Assembly: GCA_018062165.1 (NCBI GenBank)
Contig: JAGOSU010000010.1
Span: 1 to 18,561, forward strand
Origin: Minisyncoccota bacterium
Lineage (GTDB): Bacteria > Patescibacteriota > Minisyncoccia > Phycocordibacterales > Phycocordibacteraceae
Length of the DNA stretch: 18,561 nt
Direction: 5' to 3'
The notes under the pieces are model-generated. The model worked only from the letters and a program-made list of their open reading frames with translations. It searched no databases and was not told the DNA's origin. Below are positions 8,353 to 16,233 of the stretch, one piece after another (position 1 is the stretch's first letter; every line of letters starts with the position of its first letter). Both the position numbers and the translations under genes were made by a program.

Positions 8353-10121
8353 CCATACTTGACGCCATTAGAAACGGGGAGCGAGGCATTATTGTAGCGG
8401 GCAACCATCCCGCCATCGTGCAGTCCATGCTTGATTTCGATTACCTTTCCGGTAAAGAACGTTCGGTTATCGGTATTGTGACGGGGGCTCGCAAGGCTCA
8501 GAAGTATTTCTGGGGGCAGAAGGAGATTCTCGTCCCCTGTTATAAAGATTTTGCATCGGTACCGAACGACAATGTTCGCTTCCTGCTGAACCTGCAGTCT
8601 GGGCGTCGCGCCTTTGACGTCACGGTTTCTTTCTTTGAAACATTTCCTGAGGCGCTCGGTGCGCATCTCTTTGCAGAGAACGTTCCGGAAGCACATGCGC
8701 TTGAGCTCATGCGACGCTTTGGTGGGAAGAAGCTTATTGCCGGACCTTCAGGTGTAGGAATATTGGTGCCTGGGCATTTGAAACTTGGGGCAATTGGGGG
8801 AGTCGATATTCCACAGATTACGACAAGCAAGCTTACGACTCCAGGCTCCGTAACCGTTGTCGCAACTTCAGGAGGTATGACTAGTGAGCTGATTCGCGCA
8901 GTGACATCTGCAGGGAAGCGACTTTCCTTCTCCTTGTGCATTGGTGGGGACAGGTTCCCAGTCTCATCCCTTGGGGATGTGCTCGCACTTGCCGAGGCAG
9001 ATGCACAGACGAAAGGCATCGTGTATTTCGGTGAGCTTGGGGGAGTCGACGAATACGAGATAGTAGAACTTATAAAAGCAAAGAAACTCACGAAGCCGGT
9101 GGTTGCGTACATCGCCGGTATTGTTGATGAGGCATTTGATGAGCACATGCAGTTCGGACACGCCAAAGCACTTGTTGCCCACAAGGATGAAAGTGCACGT
9201 GCAAAGCGCGAGGCGTTGAGGGAAGTTGGCGTCGTCGCCCCCGACACCTTTCCGGAGTTCCTGGAAGCCATGAAGAGTCTCCCAGAGGAGGAATTTAGTG
9301 ATACCATCATCGATACACAAACGCTTATGGACCGACAGAAAAGCATTCTTTCAACCAGGGAAGTCATGGACCTCGAGGAGGCGCCAACCTTTGTTTCTGA
9401 TGGGCAGTTGGTCAAGAACGACAGAACCTTTGCGTCGTCAGCTCTTGCGGCGCTCCTTGGTGCTCCTGCCAAGTCCCCTGTTACCAATGCGTATGCGGAG
9501 GCCATCTTCACGCTTCTTATTGATCATGGAGGCCATGTTTCTGGTGCAGTGAACACGATGGTGACTGCACGCGCAGGTAAAGACCTCGTCTCATCTCTTG
9601 CATCGGGTCTGCTTACTATTGGTCCCCGTTTCGGTGGCGCTATTAATGAGGCGGCACGCACCTGGAGGGCGGGCGTTGCGTCAGGACAGGTGGCTTCTGA
9701 CTTCGTAGAGGCCTCGACTAAGGGAGGGAAGGTTATCTCTGGTATCGGGCATCGCAAGTATCGTGTGGGACTTCCTGACCCTCGTGTCGCAGCTCTTTCG
9801 ACCTTTGCTGAGCTTCTGAAAGCGCATCCTCACTACGACCTTGCACGTGAAGTGGAGAAAGTAACGACGGGAAAGAATGGTTCGCTTATCTTGAACGTCG
9901 ACGGCGTTATTGCTTCCTTGATGCTCGACATACTTGCTGAGTGTGAAGGATATGACGACAAGCAGATTCAGGAACTCGTTGACGCTGAGTTCTTTAATGC
10001 ACTCTTCGTTATTCCGCGCTCTGTTGGTTTTATCGCACACTTCATGGAGCAGAAGGAGAATGATGAAGGCCTGTTCAGGCTTCCAGACGATCTCTTGTTT
10101 GAGCGAAAGCCTGAGAAATAG
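8349..10121 (+). CDS. aclA: ATP-citrate lyase, large subunit (CoA-binding plus citrate synthase-like domain)
   Basis: Matches the C-terminal half of ACLY and AclA (about 610 residues; 590 here). The first part is a CoA-ligase alpha-like domain: MLDFDYLSG (27-35), KYFWGQKEI (52-60), GPSGVGIL (132-139), GSVTVVATSGGMTSEL (166-181), GGDRFP (199-204), GELGG (228-232) and the phosphohistidine loop QFGHAKA with His271. The second is the citrate synthase-like cleavage module: DHGGHVSGAVNT (392-403), ARAGKDLVSSLASGLLTIG (407-425), GIGHR (465-469, His468) and NVDGVIASLMLDIL (516-529). One family position differs: SGAHNT is SGAVNT here. The product is acetyl-CoA plus oxaloacetate from citrate. The ATGA overlap with aclB implies coupled translation. 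It ends 10 nt before the uvrA -10 element. Confidence 0.92.
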   Translation: MTILDAIRNGERGIIVAGNHPAIVQSMLDFDYLSGKERSVIGIVTGARKAQKYFWGQKEILVPCYKDFASVPNDNVRFLLNLQSGRRAFDVTVSFFETFPEALGAHLFAENVPEAHALELMRRFGGKKLIAGPSGVGILVPGHLKLGAIGGVDIPQITTSKLTTPGSVTVVATSGGMTSELIRAVTSAGKRLSFSLCIGGDRFPVSSLGDVLALAEADAQTKGIVYFGELGGVDEYEIVELIKAKKLTKPVVAYIAGIVDEAFDEHMQFGHAKALVAHKDESARAKREALREVGVVAPDTFPEFLEAMKSLPEEEFSDTIIDTQTLMDRQKSILSTREVMDLEEAPTFVSDGQLVKNDRTFASSALAALLGAPAKSPVTNAYAEAIFTLLIDHGGHVSGAVNTMVTARAGKDLVSSLASGLLTIGPRFGGAINEAARTWRAGVASGQVASDFVEASTKGGKVISGIGHRKYRVGLPDPRVAALSTFAELLKAHPHYDLAREVEKVTTGKNGSLILNVDGVIASLMLDILAECEGYDDKQIQELVDAEFFNALFVIPRSVGFIAHFMEQKENDEGLFRLPDDLLFERKPEK

Positions 10122-10127
10122 GCTTTG

Positions 10128-10136
10128 TGTTATACT
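10128..10136 (+). promoter_or_regulatory. Extended -10 promoter of uvrA
   Basis: TGT (10128-10130) directly followed by TATACT (10131-10136) is an extended -10 element; no good -35 box lies 16-18 nt upstream. The start near 10143 would give uvrA-uvrC a leader of about 37 nt that holds a hairpin. No LexA-type palindrome is visible. Confidence 0.55.
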
Positions 10137-10146
10137 GCACTTCGTA

Positions 10147-10166
10147 CCTGTCCCGCCACGGACAGG
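10147..10166 (+). promoter_or_regulatory. Hairpin in the uvrA leader
   Basis: CCTGTCC (10147-10153) pairs perfectly with GGACAGG (10160-10166) around a six-base loop. It ends 13 nt before the uvrA ATG and has no U-tract after it, so it is not an ordinary terminator. It may protect the 5' end or affect initiation. Confidence 0.5.
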
Positions 10167-10179
10167 GCTTTCCATACCA

Positions 10180-12813
10180 ATGACACCTAAAAAGAAGTCC
10201 CACGAGCAGTTTACCGGCGAAGACTGGATCAGCGTGAAGGGGGCTCGCACCCACAACCTCAAAAACCTCTCGGTGAAGATGCCGAGAGGCACCATGACCG
10301 TGCTTACGGGCCTTTCAGGCTCTGGAAAGTCCTCACTGGCCTTCGATACCATCTTCGCTGAGGGTCAGCGCCGCTATGTCGAAAGTCTTTCTGCGTATGC
10401 TCGTCAGTTCTTGAACCAGATGCAGAAGCCTGATGTGGATGAAATTACGGGCCTCTCGCCTGCCATTTCTATAGATCAGAAGAGTCGCTCGAATAACCCA
10501 CGCTCCACTGTTGCAACGGTGACGGAGATTTATGACTACCTGCGCGTGCTCTACGCCCGCGCTGGCCAGCCGTACTGCGTGAATCATGACGTACCCATTG
10601 AGAAGCTTTCCAAGGAAGAGATGCTTGGACTCATCATGCGACGTGTTTCCGAAAAGACAGACAAGGGAAAGAAGGACGAAGTGATGGGAGTGTCGCTTGA
10701 TCGCAGCACTGTCACTATTCACGCTCCGATGGTGGTGGGCCGCAAGGGAGAGTACTACCAACTCCTCTACGATCTCCTCGGTAAAGGATACGAGAAGGCG
10801 ATTATCGACGGCAAAGTGCACTCGCTTCGCGAGAAGGTAGTGCTCGACCGCAACAAGCGTCATGACATCGATGCGGTGGTAGATACCATCTTTGTGTCTG
10901 AGTTTTCTAAGAGCCCGGACGCTGCTCGCGAACGCCTTTCAGAAGCACTTGAGTTGGCACTTAAGGAAGCAGAGGGACTTGTAAAGATTGGACACGCAGA
11001 TGGAAGTATCGAAACACTCTCCGCAAAGTTCATCTGTCCAGAGGATGGGGCGTCCTTCCCAGAAGTAGAACCGCGACTGTTTTCTTTTAACAGTCCGTAC
11101 GGCGCCTGCCCGAACTGTAATGGTCTTGGAACTGAATCTCTCTTCTCTGAGGAGATTTGTACGGTGTGTGAAGGGAAGCGTCTGCGCCCCGAAGCACTTC
11201 GTGTGTACCTCAAAGACACGAAAGACAAGACGCTCGGTAAGAACGTGGTGGACTTCACTAACTTTTCTATTCGCGAAGCAAAGGAGTTCATGGATGGCCT
11301 CGAGCTTTCAGAAATGCGCATGGAGATTGCGTCCCCCATCATCCGAGAAATCACGAGCCGTCTCGACTTCATGTTGAACGTCGGGCTCGATTACCTGACG
11401 CTCAACCGCTCTGCCGCAACGCTTTCTGGTGGGGAAGCGCAGCGCATCAGACTTGCCTCCCAGCTCGGTACGGGGCTCGTGGGAGCGCTCTATGTGCTTG
11501 ATGAGCCTACTATCGGTCTCCACCAGAGGGACAACGACCGTCTTATTAAGACGTTGCTAACGCTTAAAGAGCTCGGGAATACCATTCTCGTGGTGGAACA
11601 CGATGAGGACACCATCTATGCGTCTGATTACATCGTAGATATTGGCCCTGGCGCGGGAGTCCACGGCGGAACGGTTGTGGCGCATGGCTGGCTTGATGAG
11701 CTTCTCACCGCTCCCAAGAACGACTCTGGTTCAGTCACACTTTCGTATCTTCGTGGAGAGAAAGAGATTGAAGTGCCAGAAGAGCGCAGGACAAGCGAGA
11801 AAGGCTCTATCAAAGTTCGTGGCGCAACGCTCCATAACCTCAAGAACCTCAACGTTGAGGTTCCGCTCGGCAAACTTGTTGCGGTAACTGGAGTATCGGG
11901 CTCAGGGAAGTCGACCTTCCTCTACGACATTTTGCATAAGAACGTAGCCAATATGATGGCGCGTCGTCAGGCAAAGCCCATGCATATCTCTTCTATTACC
12001 GGGACTGAGTATGTAGGACGCACGGTTCTTATCGACCAGTCTCCTATTGGCCGGACTCCACGCTCGAACCCAGCAACCTACACAGGAGCTTGGACGCATA
12101 TTCGTGACTTGTTTGCTGCAACTCCTGAAGCTCGTGCGCGTGGATGGAAGCCAGGGCGCTTCTCCTTCAACGTAGCAGGTGGACGCTGTGAAGCCTGTCA
12201 GGGTAACGGCATGATTGCAGTGGAAATGCACTTCCTTCCAACGGTGTATGTAACCTGTGACGTCTGTAACGGCAAGCGCTTTATGAAAGAGACGCTTGAG
12301 GTGACGTATCGTGGCAAGAACATTTGGGAGATTCTTGAGATGACGGTAGAAGAAGCGGAGAAGTTCTTTAAAGAGATTCCTTCGATTAACGACCGACTCT
12401 CAACACTCAACTCAACGGGCCTTGAGTACCTAACGCTTGGTCAGAGCGCGACAACGCTTTCTGGAGGAGAGGCACAGCGTGTGAAGATAGCTTCGGAGCT
12501 CTATCGTCCCATAACGATGAAAACGCTCTACTTGCTTGATGAGCCGACGGTCGGCCTTCACTACGAGGACGTTAGGAAGCTTATTGAAATACTTCAGGAG
12601 CTGGTGCGACGCGGCAACACCGTGGTCGTTATTGAACACAATCTCGACCTCATCAAATGTGCTGACCACATCATCGACTTCGGTCCTGAAGGCGGCAACG
12701 GTGGAGGAAAGGTAGTCGCTAAGGGTACCCCTGAAGATGTCGCTGGCACCGAAGGTTCCCATACTGGAGACTATCTCCACAAGATGTTCCGTAAGCGTGG
12801 TAAGAAGAAGTAA
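10180..12813 (+). CDS. uvrA: Excinuclease ABC subunit A (UvrA ATPase)
   Basis: UvrA is the damage sensor that loads UvrB. Both ABC modules are complete: Walker A GLSGSGKSS (44-52) and GVSGSGKST (571-579), signature LSGGEAQR (415-422 and 760-767), Walker B with DEPT (441-444 and 787-790). The C-terminal zinc module is intact (CEAC at 670-673, CDVC at 693-696), as is the CPNC/CTVC pair (310-313, 327-330). The earlier family CxxC at 286-289 reads CPED, so its second cysteine is missing, a change I also expect in relatives. At 877 residues it is shorter than the usual roughly 940. The ATG at 10180 follows the leader hairpin and gives the usual short basic N-terminus; the frame is open to 9934 but that stretch overlaps aclA. 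Its stop overlaps the uvrC start by one base. Confidence 0.97.
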   Translation: MTPKKKSHEQFTGEDWISVKGARTHNLKNLSVKMPRGTMTVLTGLSGSGKSSLAFDTIFAEGQRRYVESLSAYARQFLNQMQKPDVDEITGLSPAISIDQKSRSNNPRSTVATVTEIYDYLRVLYARAGQPYCVNHDVPIEKLSKEEMLGLIMRRVSEKTDKGKKDEVMGVSLDRSTVTIHAPMVVGRKGEYYQLLYDLLGKGYEKAIIDGKVHSLREKVVLDRNKRHDIDAVVDTIFVSEFSKSPDAARERLSEALELALKEAEGLVKIGHADGSIETLSAKFICPEDGASFPEVEPRLFSFNSPYGACPNCNGLGTESLFSEEICTVCEGKRLRPEALRVYLKDTKDKTLGKNVVDFTNFSIREAKEFMDGLELSEMRMEIASPIIREITSRLDFMLNVGLDYLTLNRSAATLSGGEAQRIRLASQLGTGLVGALYVLDEPTIGLHQRDNDRLIKTLLTLKELGNTILVVEHDEDTIYASDYIVDIGPGAGVHGGTVVAHGWLDELLTAPKNDSGSVTLSYLRGEKEIEVPEERRTSEKGSIKVRGATLHNLKNLNVEVPLGKLVAVTGVSGSGKSTFLYDILHKNVANMMARRQAKPMHISSITGTEYVGRTVLIDQSPIGRTPRSNPATYTGAWTHIRDLFAATPEARARGWKPGRFSFNVAGGRCEACQGNGMIAVEMHFLPTVYVTCDVCNGKRFMKETLEVTYRGKNIWEILEMTVEEAEKFFKEIPSINDRLSTLNSTGLEYLTLGQSATTLSGGEAQRVKIASELYRPITMKTLYLLDEPTVGLHYEDVRKLIEILQELVRRGNTVVVIEHNLDLIKCADHIIDFGPEGGNGGGKVVAKGTPEDVAGTEGSHTGDYLHKMFRKRGKKK

Positions 12814-14075
12814 TGGATCGCGCTGCACTCAAGACTCTCGATCTTCCTGACCTGCCTGGTGTATATCTCTTTACCCTTGGAAAAGGACGTGCGAAGAAGG
12901 TGTTATACGTAGGTAAGGCCACCTCCTTGCGAGACCGTGTGCGCTCGTATTTCGATGATGATTTGATTGCAACCAGGGGTCCTCGCTTAGTTGATGTAGT
13001 TACTAGAGCAGAGAGTGTTTCCTTTGAAGTCACACCGACTGTTCTTGAAGCGCTTGTGAAGGAAGCGGCGCTTATTCGTGAGTACCATCCTCACGGGAAC
13101 TCGATGGGCAAGGACGATAAGACCTTCCTCTATGCGGTCATTACGGACGAGGAGATACCGAGAGTGCTTGCCATTCGCGGGAAAGATTTGGATATGAAGG
13201 GAAGTCGGATACTTGAAAATGGCATTAAACTTCGCGCCATACACGGACCATTCACGAGCGGGTATCAGCTTCGAGAAGCACTTCGTTTAATACGACGTAT
13301 CTTCCCTTTCTACGATACGGAGCGGCCTGTTGGTCAGGGTAATCGGCATGTACAAGGGAAGGTGGAGTTCAATCGACAGATAGGTCACTACCCACGCGGT
13401 ATGGACCGGAAGGACTATCTCCGCTCCATTCGAAACGTCTCGCTTTTTCTTTCGGGACGAGTGAAAACGTTGAAAGCAACGCTTGAGAAGGAGATGAAGA
13501 AAGCAGCGAAGGAAGAGCGCTTTGAGGACGCCGCAGAGATTCGCAGGCAACTCTTTGCACTTGATCATGTGCAGGATGTCTCACTTATACGTGAAGACCG
13601 AGAGACCGAGGTGGTGAGCCCTCGTATCGAGGCGTATGACACTGCGCACCTTTCAGGAAAGGACGCTATTGGAGTTATGGTCGTCGTTGAAAATTCGGTG
13701 CCGGTGAAGAAGGCGTATCGTACCTTCCGCATTCGTGGGTACGGAGGGAAGTCACTCAATGACGACATAGCGTCTCTTAAAGAGATTCTCAATCGTCGTC
13801 TAGGACATCCGGAATGGCAGCTACCTAAGGCAATTGTCATAGATGGTGGGAAGACCCACAAGAAGGCCGCTGAGGAGATTTTAAAGCTCGCTGGAGTAGG
13901 GATTCCGGTAGTTGCGGTGGTGAAGGACGATAAGCATCGTCCTCGTGAGGTTATGGGCTCTCTTCGGGCCGGCATAACGGATGCTGATGCGGTCTTGGCA
14001 AACTCTGAGGCGCACCGCTTCGCTATCGGGAGACATCGGTGGGCTCGTCGGAGTGTACTTAGGAAACGTCTCTAG
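12813..14075 (+). CDS. uvrC: Excinuclease ABC subunit C, short form without HhH domain or Fe-S cysteines
   Basis: UvrC makes both incisions in excision repair. Domains in order: GIY-YIG nuclease (about 13-95; PGVYLF at 15-20, LYVGK at 31-35, catalytic-type Glu84), a linker, the UVR domain for UvrB contact (about 218-252, RFEDAAEIRRQ), and the RNase H-like nuclease (about 270-415) with Asp276 in YDTAHLSG, Asp344 in VIDGGK and His401 in EAHRFA. So both incision sites look intact. Two things are missing. The protein stops at 420 residues, without the (HhH)2 DNA-binding domain of the roughly 600-residue family. It also contains no cysteine, so the four Fe-S ligands of the linker are gone (QIGRCxGPC reads QIGHYPRGM, 189-197). 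TAATG overlap with uvrA implies coupled translation. Confidence 0.94.
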   Translation: MDRAALKTLDLPDLPGVYLFTLGKGRAKKVLYVGKATSLRDRVRSYFDDDLIATRGPRLVDVVTRAESVSFEVTPTVLEALVKEAALIREYHPHGNSMGKDDKTFLYAVITDEEIPRVLAIRGKDLDMKGSRILENGIKLRAIHGPFTSGYQLREALRLIRRIFPFYDTERPVGQGNRHVQGKVEFNRQIGHYPRGMDRKDYLRSIRNVSLFLSGRVKTLKATLEKEMKKAAKEERFEDAAEIRRQLFALDHVQDVSLIREDRETEVVSPRIEAYDTAHLSGKDAIGVMVVVENSVPVKKAYRTFRIRGYGGKSLNDDIASLKEILNRRLGHPEWQLPKAIVIDGGKTHKKAAEEILKLAGVGIPVVAVVKDDKHRPREVMGSLRAGITDADAVLANSEAHRFAIGRHRWARRSVLRKRL

Positions 14076-14087
14076 GGGTGCCTGGGT

Positions 14088-14093
14088 TATACT
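14088..14093 (+). promoter_or_regulatory. -10 element of ddl, predicted leaderless start
   Basis: TATACT lies 6 nt before the ATG at 14100, which puts the expected transcription start on the start codon itself. No -35 match and no Shine-Dalgarno sequence are present in the 24-nt gap after uvrC. Confidence 0.5.
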
Positions 14094-14099
14094 TTTCAC

Positions 14100-15074
14100 A
14101 TGCACGGAACGGTAGTTGGCATTCTTCGCGGAGGACCATCGTCAGAACACGACGTATCGCTTAAGACTGGAGCAGCAATGCTCAAGAACCTGTGTCGAGA
14201 GCGGCATACACCCAAAGACATCTTCATAGACCGACAGGGAGTCTGGCATGAGCGGGGTATTCCGGTCCCTCCCGAGAAAGTACTACGAAGTATTGATGTC
14301 GCCCTGCTTGGTTTTCATGGGGAGTGGGGAGAAGACGGAGAGGTGCAGAAGCTTCTTGAGCGCTATGGCGTTCCCTACACCGGTTCTGATTCCCTGGGTT
14401 CTGCGCTCGCTATGCACAAGGTGCTCGCAAAGGAGCATGCGTCTGATATTGGCCTTCTCACGCCTCGCTACAGGCTCATTGAGAAGGAAGAAGACATTGA
14501 TGCGGCGGTCAGTGAAATTGTAAAGTCCTTCCTTCAACCGGTTGTCGTAAAGCCAGTAGCGTCCGGTTCCTCGGTGGGCATTGCTATGACGCACGGGCAC
14601 GCACCATTGGTTGAGGCGGCAATGAACATACTGCAAAGCGGTGGTGGCGCGCTTGTTGAGGAGCGCATACGCGGTCGCGAAGCAACGGTGGGTGTGGTCG
14701 AAGGGTTGCGTGGCGAGGAGTATTACGTGCTTCCTCCTATTGAAATAGTCCCACCTCCTACTGAAGAGTTCTTTTCCTACGAAGCGAAGTATGGTGGCGG
14801 GTCTCGGGAGATTTGCCCAGCTCCTTTCCCGAAGAAGGTTACCAAGGAGCTTATGGAGTCAGCTAGAAAAATTCACAAGGCACTCGGGCTCCGGCACTAC
14901 TCCCGTACAGACTTCATGGTCTCACCTCACGGCATCTATTACCTTGAGACCAACACGCTCCCGGGCATGACGGAAGAGTCCCTTCTGCCTAAGGCGCTTG
15001 CTGCGGTGGGCATGTCCTTCCAAGACTTTCTTACGCACCTCATCGATTTGGCACTTAAGAGAAAGACCGTATGA
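14100..15074 (+). CDS. ddl: D-alanine--D-alanine ligase
   Basis: Joins two D-Ala with ATP for the peptidoglycan stem peptide, in the cytoplasm. All ATP-grasp ligase signatures are visible: GGPSSEHDVSL (11-21, substrate Glu16), HGEWGEDG (73-80), PYTGS (92-96), VVKPVASGSSVGI (149-161), EERIRGRE (187-194), the omega-loop FFSYEAKY with Tyr227, YSRTDF (267-272) and the metal-binding LETNTLPGMTEESL (282-295; Glu283, Asn285). At 324 residues it has normal length, so it should be functional and implies that cells make a D-Ala-D-Ala wall. Its -10 is 6 nt before the ATG; the stop overlaps the next gene by ATGA. A D-Ala-D-lactate ligase is less likely because the loop Tyr is kept. Confidence 0.95.
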   Translation: MHGTVVGILRGGPSSEHDVSLKTGAAMLKNLCRERHTPKDIFIDRQGVWHERGIPVPPEKVLRSIDVALLGFHGEWGEDGEVQKLLERYGVPYTGSDSLGSALAMHKVLAKEHASDIGLLTPRYRLIEKEEDIDAAVSEIVKSFLQPVVVKPVASGSSVGIAMTHGHAPLVEAAMNILQSGGGALVEERIRGREATVGVVEGLRGEEYYVLPPIEIVPPPTEEFFSYEAKYGGGSREICPAPFPKKVTKELMESARKIHKALGLRHYSRTDFMVSPHGIYYLETNTLPGMTEESLLPKALAAVGMSFQDFLTHLIDLALKRKTV

Positions 15075-15415
15075 AAGACCTAACGCAGATGAAGTGTGTG
15101 GCCTGCGAAGGCGGTGTCCCAAAGCTCACCGAAGGGGATGCCAAGGCGTTTCTTACGCATACACCAGATTGGACTCTGTCAGAGGACTTCACTTCAGTTG
15201 AGCGCTCGTTCAAGTTCAAGGATTTCAAAGAGGCACTCGCGTTTGCAAATAAGGTTGGGGACATTGCCGAAGAAGAAGGGCACCACCCAGACCTCACTGT
15301 TGCTTGGGGCAAGGTGAAAGTATTTCTTACCACCCATGCCATCAAAGGGCTTTCCGAGAACGACTTCATTGTCGCTGCTAAGGTAGACAAGCTAGAGCGT
15401 GAATCCGTAGCGTAG
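15071..15415 (+). CDS. 4a-hydroxytetrahydrobiopterin dehydratase (pterin carbinolamine dehydratase)
   Basis: This 114-residue protein has the PCD/DCoH pattern: the N-terminal KCVACEGGVPKLT (8-20), an amphipathic region with WTLSEDF, and the active-site EEEGHHPDLTVAWGKVKV (67-84) with His71, His72 and Pro73, then His89 in TTHAIKGLSENDF. The family dehydrates 4a-carbinolamine pterins formed by aromatic amino acid hydroxylases; in bacteria it also occurs near molybdopterin or folate genes or as an orphan. No hydroxylase is in this window, so its substrate here is open. It is translationally coupled to ddl through an ATGA overlap. Its last 24 bases overlap the 3' end of the convergent dioxygenase gene on the other strand. 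Confidence 0.92.
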   Translation: MKDLTQMKCVACEGGVPKLTEGDAKAFLTHTPDWTLSEDFTSVERSFKFKDFKEALAFANKVGDIAEEEGHHPDLTVAWGKVKVFLTTHAIKGLSENDFIVAAKVDKLERESVA

Positions 15416-16165
15416 GGCGTGAGGAGAAGCCCCGTCAGTGTTCACTCGGTAGAGGAGTCTCGGCTCGCTTGAGGCGAACTCGGTTCTGCCGTGAAGAACT
15501 GCCGTGTTGTCGACGATGAAGAGCTGATTTGGCTCAAGGCGGAACTCAAAGATGTTTCCGGGGTCGCGCACAAACCCACGAAGGAGCTCAAAGGCTCTGC
15601 GTGCTTCCGGACGTACTTCAACCTTAGCGACCGTGTCATAGCGGAACGCAATGCGTGTAAGGGGTCCGTGCGTAGTAAACACTGGACGAGTAGCTGATTT
15701 TCCTGCGCGGGTCACCGTCATCGCGTCAGGTGCGTAGAGTTCTTTGAGCCCCTCTGGATCCATAGAAGCAAGATACTCATGGGCAGCACGTCCGGGTATG
15801 ACGTGGCTCATCCCGCCTTCCTTTGCCTGACGTACGCAGTAAAGAATAGCGGTAAAGGGAGCTTCTGCGTTGAATGTACCGTCTGAATGTGGGAAGTGAG
15901 GTTGCGAAGTTGTTCCTAGGTAGTCTTGATACCCTTCCATAGGAGTTATGGGCGCCACTCCGTCCTTATCTGCCCGATCATGGGGGAGGACGTTCCCGAA
16001 TATGCGTGCGAGCGCCAAGAGCTCCTCCTTTGGGTTCTGGGTGTCTTCAAGGCTTATGACCGCAAACTTATGCGTGTGGAAGGTGTCTACGAGCTTTTCC
16101 AGGTCTTTCCCACCCAGGCGGGTGGCGCTCGGCACGGAAATAAAGGCGTCGGTAGGGGCGATCAT
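15392..16165 (-). CDS. TauD/TfdA-family Fe(II)/2-oxoglutarate-dependent dioxygenase
   Basis: An oxygen-using enzyme of the TauD superfamily, 257 residues. The metal triad is His93-x-Asp95 (PHFPHSDGTF) and His225 (NTAVLHGRTEF). Arg236 and Arg240 (PRLLYR) lie 11 and 15 residues after the distal His, exactly as the 2-oxoglutarate-binding arginines do in TauD. So chemistry should be hydroxylation or desaturation with CO2 and succinate release. The substrate cannot be read; members act on taurine, carnitine precursors and secondary metabolites. I chose ATG at 16165; an upstream TTG at 16195 would add 10 residues and is less likely. TACACC at 16172-16177 sits 6 nt before the ATG as a possible -10. 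The gene is convergent with the pterin dehydratase and overlaps it by 24 bp. Confidence 0.9.
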   Translation of the reverse strand: MIAPTDAFISVPSATRLGGKDLEKLVDTFHTHKFAVISLEDTQNPKEELLALARIFGNVLPHDRADKDGVAPITPMEGYQDYLGTTSQPHFPHSDGTFNAEAPFTAILYCVRQAKEGGMSHVIPGRAAHEYLASMDPEGLKELYAPDAMTVTRAGKSATRPVFTTHGPLTRIAFRYDTVAKVEVRPEARRAFELLRGFVRDPGNIFEFRLEPNQLFIVDNTAVLHGRTEFASSEPRLLYRVNTDGASPHALRYGFTL

Positions 16166-16233
16166 ATGTAGGGTGTAACCGCGTACACCTACCAAAGGTC
16201 ACCTGAACACCTGGTGAATCACTCTAAAAGATG

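Noticed and set aside
8540..9511. 323-residue open frame antisense to aclA
   Set aside because: Ser/Ala/Thr-rich shadow of the strongly conserved aclA frame; no domain and no promoter.
9934..10179. Upstream extension of uvrA
   Set aside because: Overlaps aclA and would place the promoter and hairpin inside the coding region; the UvrA family starts near 10180.
9681..10352. 223-residue antisense frame across the aclA end and uvrA start
   Set aside because: Spans two real genes and the uvrA promoter; no recognisable protein features.
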